Below are positions 1 through 8,017 of a stretch of 64,000 nucleotides of DNA, piece by piece (the stretch's first letter is position 1; every line of letters starts with the position of its first letter). Under the pieces are notes generated by a model, which was given only the letters and a program-made list of their open reading frames with translations, searched no databases and was not told the origin of the DNA. Origin of the DNA: Acidimicrobiales bacterium (GTDB taxonomy: Bacteria; Actinomycetota; Acidimicrobiia; Acidimicrobiales; Aldehydirespiratoraceae); NCBI GenBank assembly GCA_029263195.1, contig JAJCXX010000082.1, positions 62,001 to 126,000 on the forward strand. Direction: 5' to 3'. The translations under genes were made by a program, and so were the position numbers.

Positions 1-629
1 ATGAGATCGAAGTTGATCGACTCGAACCCCAAGGATCGCGCTGCCGTGTGCAGTTCGACGGCTTCTTCCACGGTTTGGTGTCGACCGATCAGATCCTGAA
101 CGGTCGGGTCGAAGTCCTGGATGCCCATTGAGAGGCGATTGAACCCGAGACCTCTCAACACCTCGAGATGTTCGGTGGATGTGACACGTGGGTCTACCTC
201 TATCGCCAGTTCGGCACCCGGAGCCATGTCGAATCGGCCGAGCAGCTCGGTGTGCAGACGAGCCAAGTCGTCGGGGGAGTAGTAGGTAGGTGTCCCCCCG
301 CCCCAATGGTATTGATGCAGCGTGGTGCGCTCACCGAGCCGTTGAGAGACCATGTCGGCTTCTTTGACCAACCGGTCGAGATATACGTCGGCCAGACTCG
401 TGTTCTTGGTGACCACAACGTGGCAGCCGCAGAACGAGCAACGGGATTCACAGAACGGCAGGTGGACGTAGAGAGACAGCGGCGTGATGGTGAGCTGGGC
501 GGCCTCGTGTAGACGCGCCTCGTAGTCTTCAGGGCCGAAACTGTCGTTGAACTCAACCGCCGTGGGGTACGACGTGTAGCGAGGCCCCGGTCGGTCGTGG
601 TGAGCCAAGAGTTCGGGTGTCACCTGCAT
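1..629 (-). CDS. hemN: oxygen-independent coproporphyrinogen III oxidase, HemN-type radical SAM (partial, 3' end off the left edge)
   Basis: Only the N-terminal 209 codons are present; the gene runs off the left edge with no stop. It would decarboxylate coproporphyrinogen III to protoporphyrinogen IX without oxygen, in the cytoplasm, in haem synthesis. The N-terminus carries the HemN start pattern PGPRYTSYP (residues 14-22). The radical-SAM cluster is CESRCSFCGC near residues 59-68, preceded by YVHLPF; the extra Cys after the CxxxCxxC triad is typical of true HemN rather than HemW. A WGGGTPTY glycine motif (SAM binding) follows near residue 107, and AIEVDPR near 140. The ATG at 629-627 is the only plausible start. 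It is divergent from the gene at 822, with 192 bases between them. Confidence 0.93.
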   Translation of the reverse strand, partial: MQVTPELLAHHDRPGPRYTSYPTAVEFNDSFGPEDYEARLHEAAQLTITPLSLYVHLPFCESRCSFCGCHVVVTKNTSLADVYLDRLVKEADMVSQRLGERTTLHQYHWGGGTPTYYSPDDLARLHTELLGRFDMAPGAELAIEVDPRVTSTEHLEVLRGLGFNRLSMGIQDFDPTVQDLIGRHQTVEEAVELHTAARSLGFESINFDL

Positions 630-821
630 GATGCCCTCGGATTCTTCCGCTGACCTTCACCGTATGTAATAGGAGGCCGGGTCCCTTAGAGAACAAGGTC
701 ACTGTTCCTCCAGACGGAGAGATTTCGGGTCAATGGTCCTCGGGGGTGTAAGCGAGGAGGTTGGTCGTCGTTGTGGATTGTGCCGGGCAGAGAGTCCGGA
801 TATCCGGACGAAAGGACTCTG

Positions 822-1613
822 ATGCGCCGGTACTTTTCTCCTTTGATCGTTCTGCTGGTCGGTGCGATCCTGTTGGCGGCAACACCAGCGGCGTTCGCGG
901 CCTCCTCCGATCGACTGCCGATCCGCGTGACCGACGTCGCCCGTCACGATGTTCGCCACGAGATCAAGGCCCGGTGCTTCGGGTCGGTTGACGACTCGGG
1001 GGGCGGATCGGTCGAATGCAACTGGACGACTCGTGACGACTTGGCGGTGCGCGGCTGGCAGCTCTGGAACATCAGGGTTCGACCGCATCATGGTGAGCGC
1101 AATCTCGTCGCCGAACTTGGAGCCGATACCACCGCTTACGTCGATACCGCCCTCGAGGTACCGGGGCAGTATCTGTATGTGGTTCTCGGTCTTGACGCTG
1201 CCGGTGAGATCGTGGCTAGGAGTGAACCCGCGTCGGTCACCCTTGTGGCTGCGTCGGACCATGTCGACGCCATGAGGCTCCGATGCCGCGCCGTCGCAGC
1301 ACGGGGTGATTCGGCGGAGATCGGGTGCACATGGTCGTCAACTGAGGCCGAATCAGCAGTCGGGTACGTTCTATGGCGCGGCGTCGCCGAAGGCGATCGT
1401 GCGGTGGTGGCCCGTACCGGCCTCGACGAGTTGAGCTACATCGATACCGAGGTGGCCGTAGGTCATCGCTACCTATACGTGGTCACGGCGGTCGATGCCG
1501 ATGGCGAGGTGGTGGCCCGCAGCCGGGCCGAACATGTCGGGTTGCCCGGCTCCGAGTCGCGGCCGGATCGGGTCCGGCCGGTGGTGTCACGCGGATCGAT
1601 TCGGTACCGCTGA
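822..1613 (+). CDS. secreted protein with two fibronectin-III-like repeats
   Basis: A 263-residue exported protein of unknown function. Residues 1-27 form a signal peptide (MRRYF, hydrophobic core, AFA cleavage region). Two related domains of about 100 residues follow, roughly 41-140 and 144-245. Each has paired cysteines, a conserved Trp (NWTT, TWSS), a central GW or GY strand and an end pattern of the type V-x-x-x-D-A-x-G-E-(I/V)-VARS, as in fibronectin type III folds. The start is the ATG at 822, chosen because of AAAGGA at 811-816 and because the signal peptide begins there; an upstream in-frame ATG at 771 lacks these. The stop lies 11 bases before the sigma-factor gene, so it is probably co-transcribed. 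The C-terminal domain of the anti-sigma factor at 2242 resembles these repeats. Confidence 0.8.
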   Translation: MRRYFSPLIVLLVGAILLAATPAAFAASSDRLPIRVTDVARHDVRHEIKARCFGSVDDSGGGSVECNWTTRDDLAVRGWQLWNIRVRPHHGERNLVAELGADTTAYVDTALEVPGQYLYVVLGLDAAGEIVARSEPASVTLVAASDHVDAMRLRCRAVAARGDSAEIGCTWSSTEAESAVGYVLWRGVAEGDRAVVARTGLDELSYIDTEVAVGHRYLYVVTAVDADGEVVARSRAEHVGLPGSESRPDRVRPVVSRGSIRYR

Positions 1614-1624
1614 CTTCGAGGACG

Positions 1625-2245
1625 GTGCCCGATGCGGCAACATTTCGTTTGGTGGAACCACCCCGGAACGATTCTGTGCCGTTCGACGAGCGACAGCTCG
1701 TCGAACGAGCGCGTCACGATGCCGATGCCTTCGCCGAGCTCTACCGATGTCATGTCGGAGCGATCCACGGCTTCGTGTTCCGTCGAACCGGGTCGCGCGA
1801 GGTGGCCGAGGACCTCACATCGGCCACCTTCGAGAAGGCACTGGCCGGAATCGACCGCTTCAAATGGAAGCCGGGAGGGATTGCGCCGTGGCTGTTTCGT
1901 ATCGCGGCCAATCTCGTCACCGACCACCACCGTCGACGCGGCCGCCGGAATGGCGATCGCGCCCGTCGGGCGGCTGATCGCCTCCAGGACTCCGTCTCGT
2001 TCGAGACCGAGGATGCCATTGAAGCGGTGCTCGACTTCGACCGGATCGAGTTGGTTCGCGTGGCCCTCGACCGGCTCAACCCCAGGTACCAACGGGTTCT
2101 CTCGCTCCGGTACCTCACGGGCCTGGAACACGATGAGGCAGCCAGGGCGATGGGAGTGAACCGGTCGTTGATGTCGGTGCTGTTGCACCGGGCCACCAAG
2201 GCCCTGGAGCGCGAACTCGAGAAACTTCAGGAGGAGCGATCATGA
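1625..2245 (+). CDS. RNA polymerase sigma factor, ECF (sigma-70 family)
   Basis: About 206 residues with both conserved ECF regions. Region 2 spans roughly residues 22-95: DAFAELYRCHVGAIHGFVFR, then EVAEDLTSATFEKAL and the PWLFRIAANLVTDHHRRR segment that contacts -10 DNA. Region 4 is at the C-terminus: RYQRVLSLRYLTGLEHDEAA, then a helix-turn-helix (AMGVNRSLMSVLLHRATKAL). The start is uncertain. GTG at 1625 lies 12 bases after the preceding stop, and GTG codons at 1652 and 1676 are alternatives with no better ribosome-binding site. The stop overlaps the start of the anti-sigma gene by four bases (ATGA), the usual sigma/anti-sigma coupling. The stimulus is unknown. Confidence 0.9.
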   Translation: MPDAATFRLVEPPRNDSVPFDERQLVERARHDADAFAELYRCHVGAIHGFVFRRTGSREVAEDLTSATFEKALAGIDRFKWKPGGIAPWLFRIAANLVTDHHRRRGRRNGDRARRAADRLQDSVSFETEDAIEAVLDFDRIELVRVALDRLNPRYQRVLSLRYLTGLEHDEAARAMGVNRSLMSVLLHRATKALERELEKLQEERS

Positions 2246-3279
2246 CTGACGAGATGCCCGACGATCCGATTGATGCTCTGTCAGAGCTGTTCATCGACAC
2301 CGACCTGGAGCCGACCGCCGAGTTCGCCGACCGTCTCGACGCCGATCTCAGGATCGCCCACGCTCAACGCCGGCGTGACCGACGGGCATCCCCGGTCCGG
2401 GGACGGGTCGCGGTGCTCGGTTCGGTGGCGGTGCTGATCCTGGCAGTTGCCACGGCGGGATTGGTCTGGCGCGACCGGTCGGTATCCTCGGCTCTGGAGA
2501 TGACGGCGGCGCAAGGTGTTGTCGTGACCCTCCCGGACGGCTCGACAGTCAGTGACCCCGCCGATGGATTCGAGCTTCCCGAGGGCAGCGTCATCGTGGT
2601 CCGGATCGGTGGTTCTGTGGCCATCGACGATGTTTCTCTCGGGGAGGGTGCCGTGGTGACAGTTCGTGACGGCTTGCTGGTCACCGTGGTGCCCGTCGAC
2701 CGACCGGCCGCTCGCGACGTGGACCAACCGAGACCGCCGGAGTCCGATCAACCGGTCGACGATCCGCCTCCCGGATCGATCGCTCCAACAGACCGGCCCG
2801 GGGTCGACGCTCCCCGAACACCGAATGACTCGACCCCACCGGCACCGTCCAGGTCGGACCCGCCGTCACCATCTAGACCGGATCCGCCGTCACCGTCCAG
2901 ACCGGACTCCTCGGTGGTCGAGGATCCGGCCGTTCCGGTTGACGAACCATCTGTTGTTCCCTCCGATGCCTCGGTTGACGTTGGCCTCCGAGTACGGGTC
3001 GACGATGGATCGAATCACGTCCGAGTTGCCTGGTCGACGGGCCCCGCGGCCGATGCGGGCTGGCGGGCTCTGGTGATACGGGCGTACGGCGACGATGCGC
3101 CGGACTGGCCTCTGGGGTCACAGGCGGTCGTGATCGGAGAGTCCCGAGGGCCGGGCATCCACAAGTTGATCGATGAGCTGGCACGCGGCACGGTGTTCGC
3201 GAACTATCGGATCGTCGTGGTCGACGAGTTCGATGGCGTCGTGGCTCGGAGTGCGGTGCAGACAGCGAGACTGCGCTGA
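2242..3279 (+). CDS. membrane anti-sigma factor, FecR-like, with C-terminal FN3-like sensor domain
   Basis: A 345-residue single-pass membrane protein translationally coupled to the upstream sigma gene. Residues 1-52 are cytoplasmic, acidic then basic (RRRDRR), and would bind the sigma factor; no zinc HxxxCxxC motif is seen. A transmembrane helix lies near 54-76. Outside the membrane a FecR-like segment follows (TLPDGSTV, ELPEGSVIVV, about 90-150). A Pro/Ser/Asp-rich linker has tandem SRPDPPSP-like units (about 155-235). The C-terminal domain (about 241-345) has the pattern VRVAWS, GWRALVI, then VVVDEFDGVVARS, closely like both repeats of the secreted protein at 822. The FecR assignment is by pattern only. 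It ends 17 bases from the convergent P450 gene. Confidence 0.8.
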   Translation: MTDEMPDDPIDALSELFIDTDLEPTAEFADRLDADLRIAHAQRRRDRRASPVRGRVAVLGSVAVLILAVATAGLVWRDRSVSSALEMTAAQGVVVTLPDGSTVSDPADGFELPEGSVIVVRIGGSVAIDDVSLGEGAVVTVRDGLLVTVVPVDRPAARDVDQPRPPESDQPVDDPPPGSIAPTDRPGVDAPRTPNDSTPPAPSRSDPPSPSRPDPPSPSRPDSSVVEDPAVPVDEPSVVPSDASVDVGLRVRVDDGSNHVRVAWSTGPAADAGWRALVIRAYGDDAPDWPLGSQAVVIGESRGPGIHKLIDELARGTVFANYRIVVVDEFDGVVARSAVQTARLR

Positions 3280-3296
3280 TCCGAGCGGGGGAGCCC

Positions 3297-4562
3297 TCAG
3301 CGGGCCTTCACAGGGGTGAAGGTGGCCGGTAGGTGTTTCACGCCGTGAATGAAGCTCGACAGCAGCAATTCCGGTGGGCCCGACGCCTCGATGTCGGGTA
3401 GCCGTTGGAGAAGCTCCTGCCACATGAGACGAATCTCCCGCCGGGCCAGGTGGGCCCCCATGCAGAAGTGAGGGCCCGGTCCGCCGAATCCGACGTGGGG
3501 GTTGGGGTCGCGTCGGATGTCGAAGGTGTACGGGTTGTCGAACACGTCCTCGTCGCGGTTGGCCGCCAAGTAGAACATCGCCAGCTTGTCGCCCTCGCGA
3601 ATCTGTTGGCCCCCCAATTCGGTGTCAGCCAGAGCGGTGCGGCGCATGTAGGTGACCGGACTGGCCAGACGCACGATCTCCTCAACGGCGGTGCCTGCCA
3701 CGGCGTCGGGCTCGTCGAGCCAGATCTGTTTCTGAGGCGGATTGTCGGTGAGGAACTTCAATCCCCACGCGATCGCATTGCGGGTGGTTTCGTTGCCGGC
3801 CACCACCAGCAGGATGAAGAAGCTGGCGATTTCGGCTTCGGTGAGTTGTTCCCCATCGACGGTCGCGTTGACGAGAATCGTCGTCAGGTCGTCGGAGTCG
3901 CCGCCCTTCTTGGAGCGCGCCACGTCGTGCATGAGATCGGAGAGACCCTGCCCCGCGAGCAGCATCGACGTGAGGATGTCGTCGACATCGGGCACGTATT
4001 CAGGGTCGCTGCCGCCCAGAATCATGTTGGTCTGTTCGAAGACGAAATCGATCTGACTCTCCGGAATCCCCATGAGATCGCAGACGATCTGAAGCGGGAG
4101 GCGCGCCGCCACCTCGACCACAAAATCACATTCGCCTCTCTCGCTCACCCGGTCGACGATTCGGGCCGCCTGCTCGGCCACACCGGCTTCGAGCTTGGTG
4201 AGCATCCGGGGGGTGAATCCCGCTGAAATCAGTCTGCGAAGTCGGGCATGCCGCGGATCGTCCATCGAGATCATCGAGCCGAAGAACTCGTTGAACTCGG
4301 CCGGCGCATCCAGAACCGTGATGCCGGAGGCCGACGAGTAGAACTCCGGTTGTCTCGACACCTCGAGAATGTCGGCGTGCTTGTTGACCACCCAGCAACC
4401 GGGGCCGGCCGCGATGCCGAGCTCGACCGGGAGCGGAGGTTCCGGATGGTACGACAACGGTGCTGAACGCAGGGCAGCCAGATCGTGGTCGATCGCAGCT
4501 TCGGATCTCACCCAGAATTCAGGACTGATCGGATTGGGGAGATCCGTCTCCGTGGCTGTCAT
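3297..4562 (-). CDS. cytochrome P450
   Basis: A 421-residue soluble bacterial P450 that would use O2 and electrons from a ferredoxin to hydroxylate a hydrophobic substrate. The I-helix motif AGNETTRNAI carries the acid-alcohol pair. The K-helix ExxR is in EEIVRLASP, and the haem-binding loop FGGPGPHFCMGAHLAR has its ligand Cys at about residue 367. The AGNETT and PHFCMGAHLARREIRL patterns resemble CYP124/CYP125/CYP142-type sterol or lipid hydroxylases of mycobacteria, but the substrate cannot be assigned. No ferredoxin gene is adjacent. It is the last gene of a three-gene minus-strand set: kinase-like protein (6723-5827), aminotransferase (5810-4593), then P450 after a 30-base gap. Confidence 0.95.
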   Translation of the reverse strand: MTATETDLPNPISPEFWVRSEAAIDHDLAALRSAPLSYHPEPPLPVELGIAAGPGCWVVNKHADILEVSRQPEFYSSASGITVLDAPAEFNEFFGSMISMDDPRHARLRRLISAGFTPRMLTKLEAGVAEQAARIVDRVSERGECDFVVEVAARLPLQIVCDLMGIPESQIDFVFEQTNMILGGSDPEYVPDVDDILTSMLLAGQGLSDLMHDVARSKKGGDSDDLTTILVNATVDGEQLTEAEIASFFILLVVAGNETTRNAIAWGLKFLTDNPPQKQIWLDEPDAVAGTAVEEIVRLASPVTYMRRTALADTELGGQQIREGDKLAMFYLAANRDEDVFDNPYTFDIRRDPNPHVGFGGPGPHFCMGAHLARREIRLMWQELLQRLPDIEASGPPELLLSSFIHGVKHLPATFTPVKAR

Positions 4563-4592
4563 CGTCGGGAGTCCTCGGGTGAGTCGGTGCGG

Positions 4593-5810
4593 TCACCAGA
4601 GAGTTTCACGCACAGTTGAGATGAGCCAGTCGATGTCGTCGTCGGACACGATGAGGCTCGGCTTGAATTGCAACACAGAGGGGTCGTTGCCGGCGAAGAA
4701 GCTGTAGATGCCTCGGTCGAAAAGGGCCTTCATGGCGGTCATGCCGCCAGTCGTCTGCTCGAACTTCAGACCGGTGAGCATGCCGCGCCGGCGAATCTCG
4801 AACGGCCCTCCCGCTAGCCCGTCGCCGATTCGGACACCGACCTCCTTCACCCTTTCGAGGAAGACAAGGTCGGTGACGATGTCGAGGACCGTCGAGGCCG
4901 CCACGCATCCCAGTTCGGACCCTCCGAAGGTCGAGACATGTGAGAACGGCTCCTCGCTGGTGAATCGGTGCACGTCGGCCGTCATCAACGTGGCCGCTAT
5001 CGGGTAGATGCCTCCTCCAAGACCCTTGCCGGCGACCAACATGTCGGGGTCGACCGACTCCTGATGGTGGTACCAGACACTGCCGGTGCGACCCAGACCG
5101 GTCTGGACCTCGTCGACGATGAGAAGAGCGCCCCGTTCGCGGCACAGCGATTGCACCTGCGCCAGGTAGCCGGGCTCTGGCATCGGGAAGCCGAGAGTGG
5201 CCGGAATCGCCTCGAGAATCACGGCGGCCGTGGAATCGTCGATGGCTGATCCCATGGCACCGAGATCGTTGTAGGGCACTTGAATGAAGCCCGGCACCAC
5301 GTGGCGGAACGGATCGCGGAACTTGGCCTCGCCGGTGGCGAGCGCCAGCCCGGTGTGGCCGTGGTAGGCGCCTTCAACCGAGACGATCCCGTCGCGTCCG
5401 GTGGCGTGGCGGGCCGCCTTGATGGCGAGGTCGATGGCTTCACCTCCAGTAGTTCCGAAGACCACGCAAGGCAGGTCCCCTCCAGTTGATTCGACCAATT
5501 TCTCGGCGGCTCGGGCCCGATGGGTCGACACGAGGTGGTGATTACCGATGTCGATGTGGTCCATTGCTTCTCGAACCGCCGCGATGACACGCGGGTTGCG
5601 ATGCCCGAGATTGAACACTCCGCCGTTGCAATGGCAGTTGAGATACCACTTCCCGGTGAAGGCGTCGCTGAAGCGCGGCCCTTCCCGCTCGCCCATCACG
5701 AGTTGCATGTCGGCGAGCTTCCATGTGTCGACCCGCCCGGCATCGACGTGCTCGTGATAGGAGGCCTCGACAGCGTCGCGGTCTGGATAGGTGCTGTCGA
5801 TGGTGCTCAT
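4593..5810 (-). CDS. class III PLP-dependent aminotransferase
   Basis: A 405-residue fold-type I enzyme of the acetylornithine/GABA/putrescine aminotransferase class. Visible elements are the N-terminal CHCNGGVFNLGHRNPRV region, the cofactor phosphate loop FGTTGGEAIDLAIKAAR, EGAYHGHT, the pyridine-N-binding IVDEVQTGLGRTG, and the Schiff-base lysine in VAGKGLGGG at residue 262. STFGGSELGCVAA contacts the second subunit. The amino donor is not identifiable; similar enzymes act on diamines, omega-amino acids or glutamate semialdehyde. ATG 5810 has GGAGAC about seven bases upstream. It sits 16 bases after the kinase-like gene and 30 bases before the P450 gene, so the three are likely one transcript. 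Confidence 0.93.
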   Translation of the reverse strand: MSTIDSTYPDRDAVEASYHEHVDAGRVDTWKLADMQLVMGEREGPRFSDAFTGKWYLNCHCNGGVFNLGHRNPRVIAAVREAMDHIDIGNHHLVSTHRARAAEKLVESTGGDLPCVVFGTTGGEAIDLAIKAARHATGRDGIVSVEGAYHGHTGLALATGEAKFRDPFRHVVPGFIQVPYNDLGAMGSAIDDSTAAVILEAIPATLGFPMPEPGYLAQVQSLCRERGALLIVDEVQTGLGRTGSVWYHHQESVDPDMLVAGKGLGGGIYPIAATLMTADVHRFTSEEPFSHVSTFGGSELGCVAASTVLDIVTDLVFLERVKEVGVRIGDGLAGGPFEIRRRGMLTGLKFEQTTGGMTAMKALFDRGIYSFFAGNDPSVLQFKPSLIVSDDDIDWLISTVRETLW

Positions 5811-5826
5811 CGAATGTCTCCTGTGG

Positions 5827-6723
5827 TCATGCGTAATCGGTCGTCTCGGGAACGAGGAACTGATAGCGGCGACGGCGGATCGTTCGCTGCCACCAGCGGT
5901 CGATCCTCTTCAGCCGGTGCAGCTTCACCCAGAGTTTCGCTTCCTTGGCGTAAGCGGCCTCGAGGTCGGATTCGATGATCGGATCATCGAGTCGGCTGTT
6001 GGCGGCCCTCACAACGAGAGGAATCCATTCCTCGAGATGGTCCTTGTGGAGATTCATGGCCATGTCGGTGAGTGCCCATCGTGGTTTGGCCCACCGAGCG
6101 ATGATCTTCGGCCCGGCCTTGCGTTGCGTTGCCCTCACGGCCCAAGGCAGCGCCCCGATGAACATGTCGATGTCGAGAACCGGATGCCCCGCCTCGTCGT
6201 ACATGAACGGAGTATTGACATCGAGGTTGACGGCCCGGCCGTCGATCCATGCCCAGTTCGTGACCTGAGCATCGATACCGGTGCGTCCATCGGTGCAGGC
6301 CATCACCGCTTCGATGATCGCTTCGATGATCGGATGGCCGATCGTGGGATCGGCGGAGCGCAGCACATCGGGTCCGAGTTGCGACGGTTCGAGGGCGGGT
6401 TGCACGAGGTAACCGATGCGGCTTCCGTTGGGGCCGGGAAGCTGACGAACCTCGGTGTCGAGAACGTTCACCCCTGCCGCGGTGAGAGTGGCGATGTAAT
6501 CGGTGACGAGGGCCAGGTAGGCGTCGAAGGCCTCCTGGTTGGTGAATGGAGGCATGCGTTTGCAGGCCCAGGTTGGTGAGCCGTGGGGCCAACCCACCGC
6601 CACGGACACCTCTCCGTACCCGAGAATCGTGAGGCCGGAATGGTCGTCGGACTCGAGCGCCGCGGATATTGCCTCCTCGACCTCTGCCAGTTCGCTGTCG
6701 GTGATGCGGTTGTCCACGCCCAC
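5827..6723 (-). CDS. uncharacterised protein with protein-kinase-like sequence features
   Basis: A 298-residue soluble protein with no assigned function; it may belong to a DUF6206-type family, but this is from memory. The N-terminal part has a glycine-rich loop-like stretch, LGYGEVSVAVGWP (residues 34-46), then a candidate nucleotide-binding lysine in WACKRMPPF (K55). QVTNWAWI, then NLDVNTPFMYDEAG and VLDIDMFI lie in the middle, where kinase-like folds carry their catalytic and metal-binding acidic residues. The C-terminus is basic (RRRRYQF). The start is GTG 6723 or the in-frame GTG six bases later. It is the first gene of the operon with an aminotransferase and a P450, and divergent from the secernin-like gene. 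The kinase-like reading is inference. Confidence 0.65.
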   Translation of the reverse strand: MGVDNRITDSELAEVEEAISAALESDDHSGLTILGYGEVSVAVGWPHGSPTWACKRMPPFTNQEAFDAYLALVTDYIATLTAAGVNVLDTEVRQLPGPNGSRIGYLVQPALEPSQLGPDVLRSADPTIGHPIIEAIIEAVMACTDGRTGIDAQVTNWAWIDGRAVNLDVNTPFMYDEAGHPVLDIDMFIGALPWAVRATQRKAGPKIIARWAKPRWALTDMAMNLHKDHLEEWIPLVVRAANSRLDDPIIESDLEAAYAKEAKLWVKLHRLKRIDRWWQRTIRRRRYQFLVPETTDYA

Positions 6724-6787
6724 CGGTCTACACCCGCTCCCCCAGTGGCTTCATGTCTGGGATGATTCGTCTCCTAAGGTCGTGGCC

Positions 6788-7954
6788 ATGTGCGACACAT
6801 TCGCTTCCGTCTCTTCGGCTGGTTCGCTGTTCGCCAAGAACTCCGATCGCGGTCCTCTTGAACCGCAGATCATCGAAGCCAACTCGGCTCGTCGGTCGCA
6901 GGGGAGTGTGCACACGCAATACCTCCAGATCGCCGATGCCGATGCCAGCCCGACCGTGCTGTCCCGACCAACCTGGTTGTGGGGCGCCGAGCATGGAGTG
7001 AACGACCACGGCCTGGCCGTCGGTAACGAACGGGTCTACTCGAGCCGCGACCTCACAGGGCCCGACGCGCTCATCGGCATGGACCTGGTGCGGCTCACCC
7101 TCGAACGGGCCCGCTCGGCTGAGGAAGGCGTCGACGTCCTCTCCGAGCTCCTGGCTCGTCATGGGCAGGGCGGCAGCGGAGAGCCCGATCAGGGCGATGC
7201 CTACGACTCGTCGTTCCTGCTGGTGGACGCAACCGGTGGCTGGGTGGTGGAGACATCGGGCCACGACTGGGTCGGGGCGCCGTTCGTTGATCACGCCGCC
7301 ATATCCAACAGATACACGCTCGGAACCGACTGGACTCGTTCCTCGGGAGCGTTGGTCGACGGTGAGTCCGTCGAACTCTGGCATCAGACATCGGTCGACA
7401 CCCGCCTCGCTGATCATCGGCTGGCGGCGACGTCAGCTTGCTCGGTGTCGGGTCCGTCGCCGGCCGATGCGGTGGCCACGCTGAGATTTCATGGAACGGT
7501 CCCGTGGGGGGCTCCGGGGCGTGGCGACCCGACGGAGTTGCCGCCGTCGGAACTCGGCGATGACTTGTCGGGAATCACCGTATGCATGCACATTCCCGGA
7601 TATCAGGCGACCACCGCGTCGATGGTGTGTTCTTTGCCGTCCGACGGTGCGCCCGTGAGGTTCTGGGCGTGCGTCGGATCTCCCTGCTGTGGTGTCTATG
7701 TTCCCTTCGTGGCATCGAGCGTCCCGACGGTGTTGTCGGACCTACGGCAGGTCGAGAGGTTCGCAGCGTTACGCGATCAGGTCGAGGCCAACCACGAGAC
7801 GCTGATCGATGTGCGCGAGGCTCTCGATCCGTTGGAGGCCGAACTGTGGGAGGAAGCCGACTCGTTGATCGGTCGATCCAGCGACAGTTGGACCGGTTTC
7901 GGCGATCAGTGCGGCCGCCGTGTCGAAGATGCGTTGACCGGGCTCGGGGTGTAG
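6788..7954 (+). CDS. secernin-like N-terminal-nucleophile hydrolase (peptidase family C69)
   Basis: A 388-residue protein. It begins MCDTF, so removal of Met exposes Cys2 as the N-terminal nucleophile, as in secernins and C69 dipeptidases. Supporting motifs follow: LFAKNSDRGPLEPQ (about 15-28, the conserved NSDR), LWGAEHGVNDHGLAVGNE near 67-84, and FLLVDATGGWVVETSG near 147. The ATG at 6788 was chosen because it puts the Cys at position 2; longer in-frame starts would bury it. Substrates of bacterial secernin-like proteins are not known with certainty; they may be amide or peptide hydrolases. It is divergent from the kinase-like operon (64 bases) and ends 63 bases before the purine nucleoside phosphorylase gene. 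Confidence 0.85.
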   Translation: MCDTFASVSSAGSLFAKNSDRGPLEPQIIEANSARRSQGSVHTQYLQIADADASPTVLSRPTWLWGAEHGVNDHGLAVGNERVYSSRDLTGPDALIGMDLVRLTLERARSAEEGVDVLSELLARHGQGGSGEPDQGDAYDSSFLLVDATGGWVVETSGHDWVGAPFVDHAAISNRYTLGTDWTRSSGALVDGESVELWHQTSVDTRLADHRLAATSACSVSGPSPADAVATLRFHGTVPWGAPGRGDPTELPPSELGDDLSGITVCMHIPGYQATTASMVCSLPSDGAPVRFWACVGSPCCGVYVPFVASSVPTVLSDLRQVERFAALRDQVEANHETLIDVREALDPLEAELWEEADSLIGRSSDSWTGFGDQCGRRVEDALTGLGV

Positions 7955-8004
7955 CCGGGAGGGTCCCTTTCGTACGACAGCAGTTGCGAGCAGAATTCAT
8001 CATT

Positions 8005-8011
8005 GAAAGGA
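8005..8011 (+). promoter_or_regulatory. ribosome-binding site for purine-nucleoside phosphorylase
   Basis: GAAAGGA lies six bases before GTG 8018. It decides between this start and an in-frame TTG at 8003, which would overlap the site itself. Confidence 0.6.
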
Positions 8012-8017
8012 TCGAAC

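Noticed and set aside
691..707. GAACA-N7-TGTTC inverted repeat upstream of the secreted-protein gene
   Set aside because: Arms are only 5 bases, the spacing does not fit a LexA box, and no second copy was noticed.
3274..3302. Possible terminator hairpin (CGCTGA and TCAGCG) between anti-sigma and P450 genes
   Set aside because: The arms mainly come from the two opposed stop codons and the stem has a seven-base bulge.
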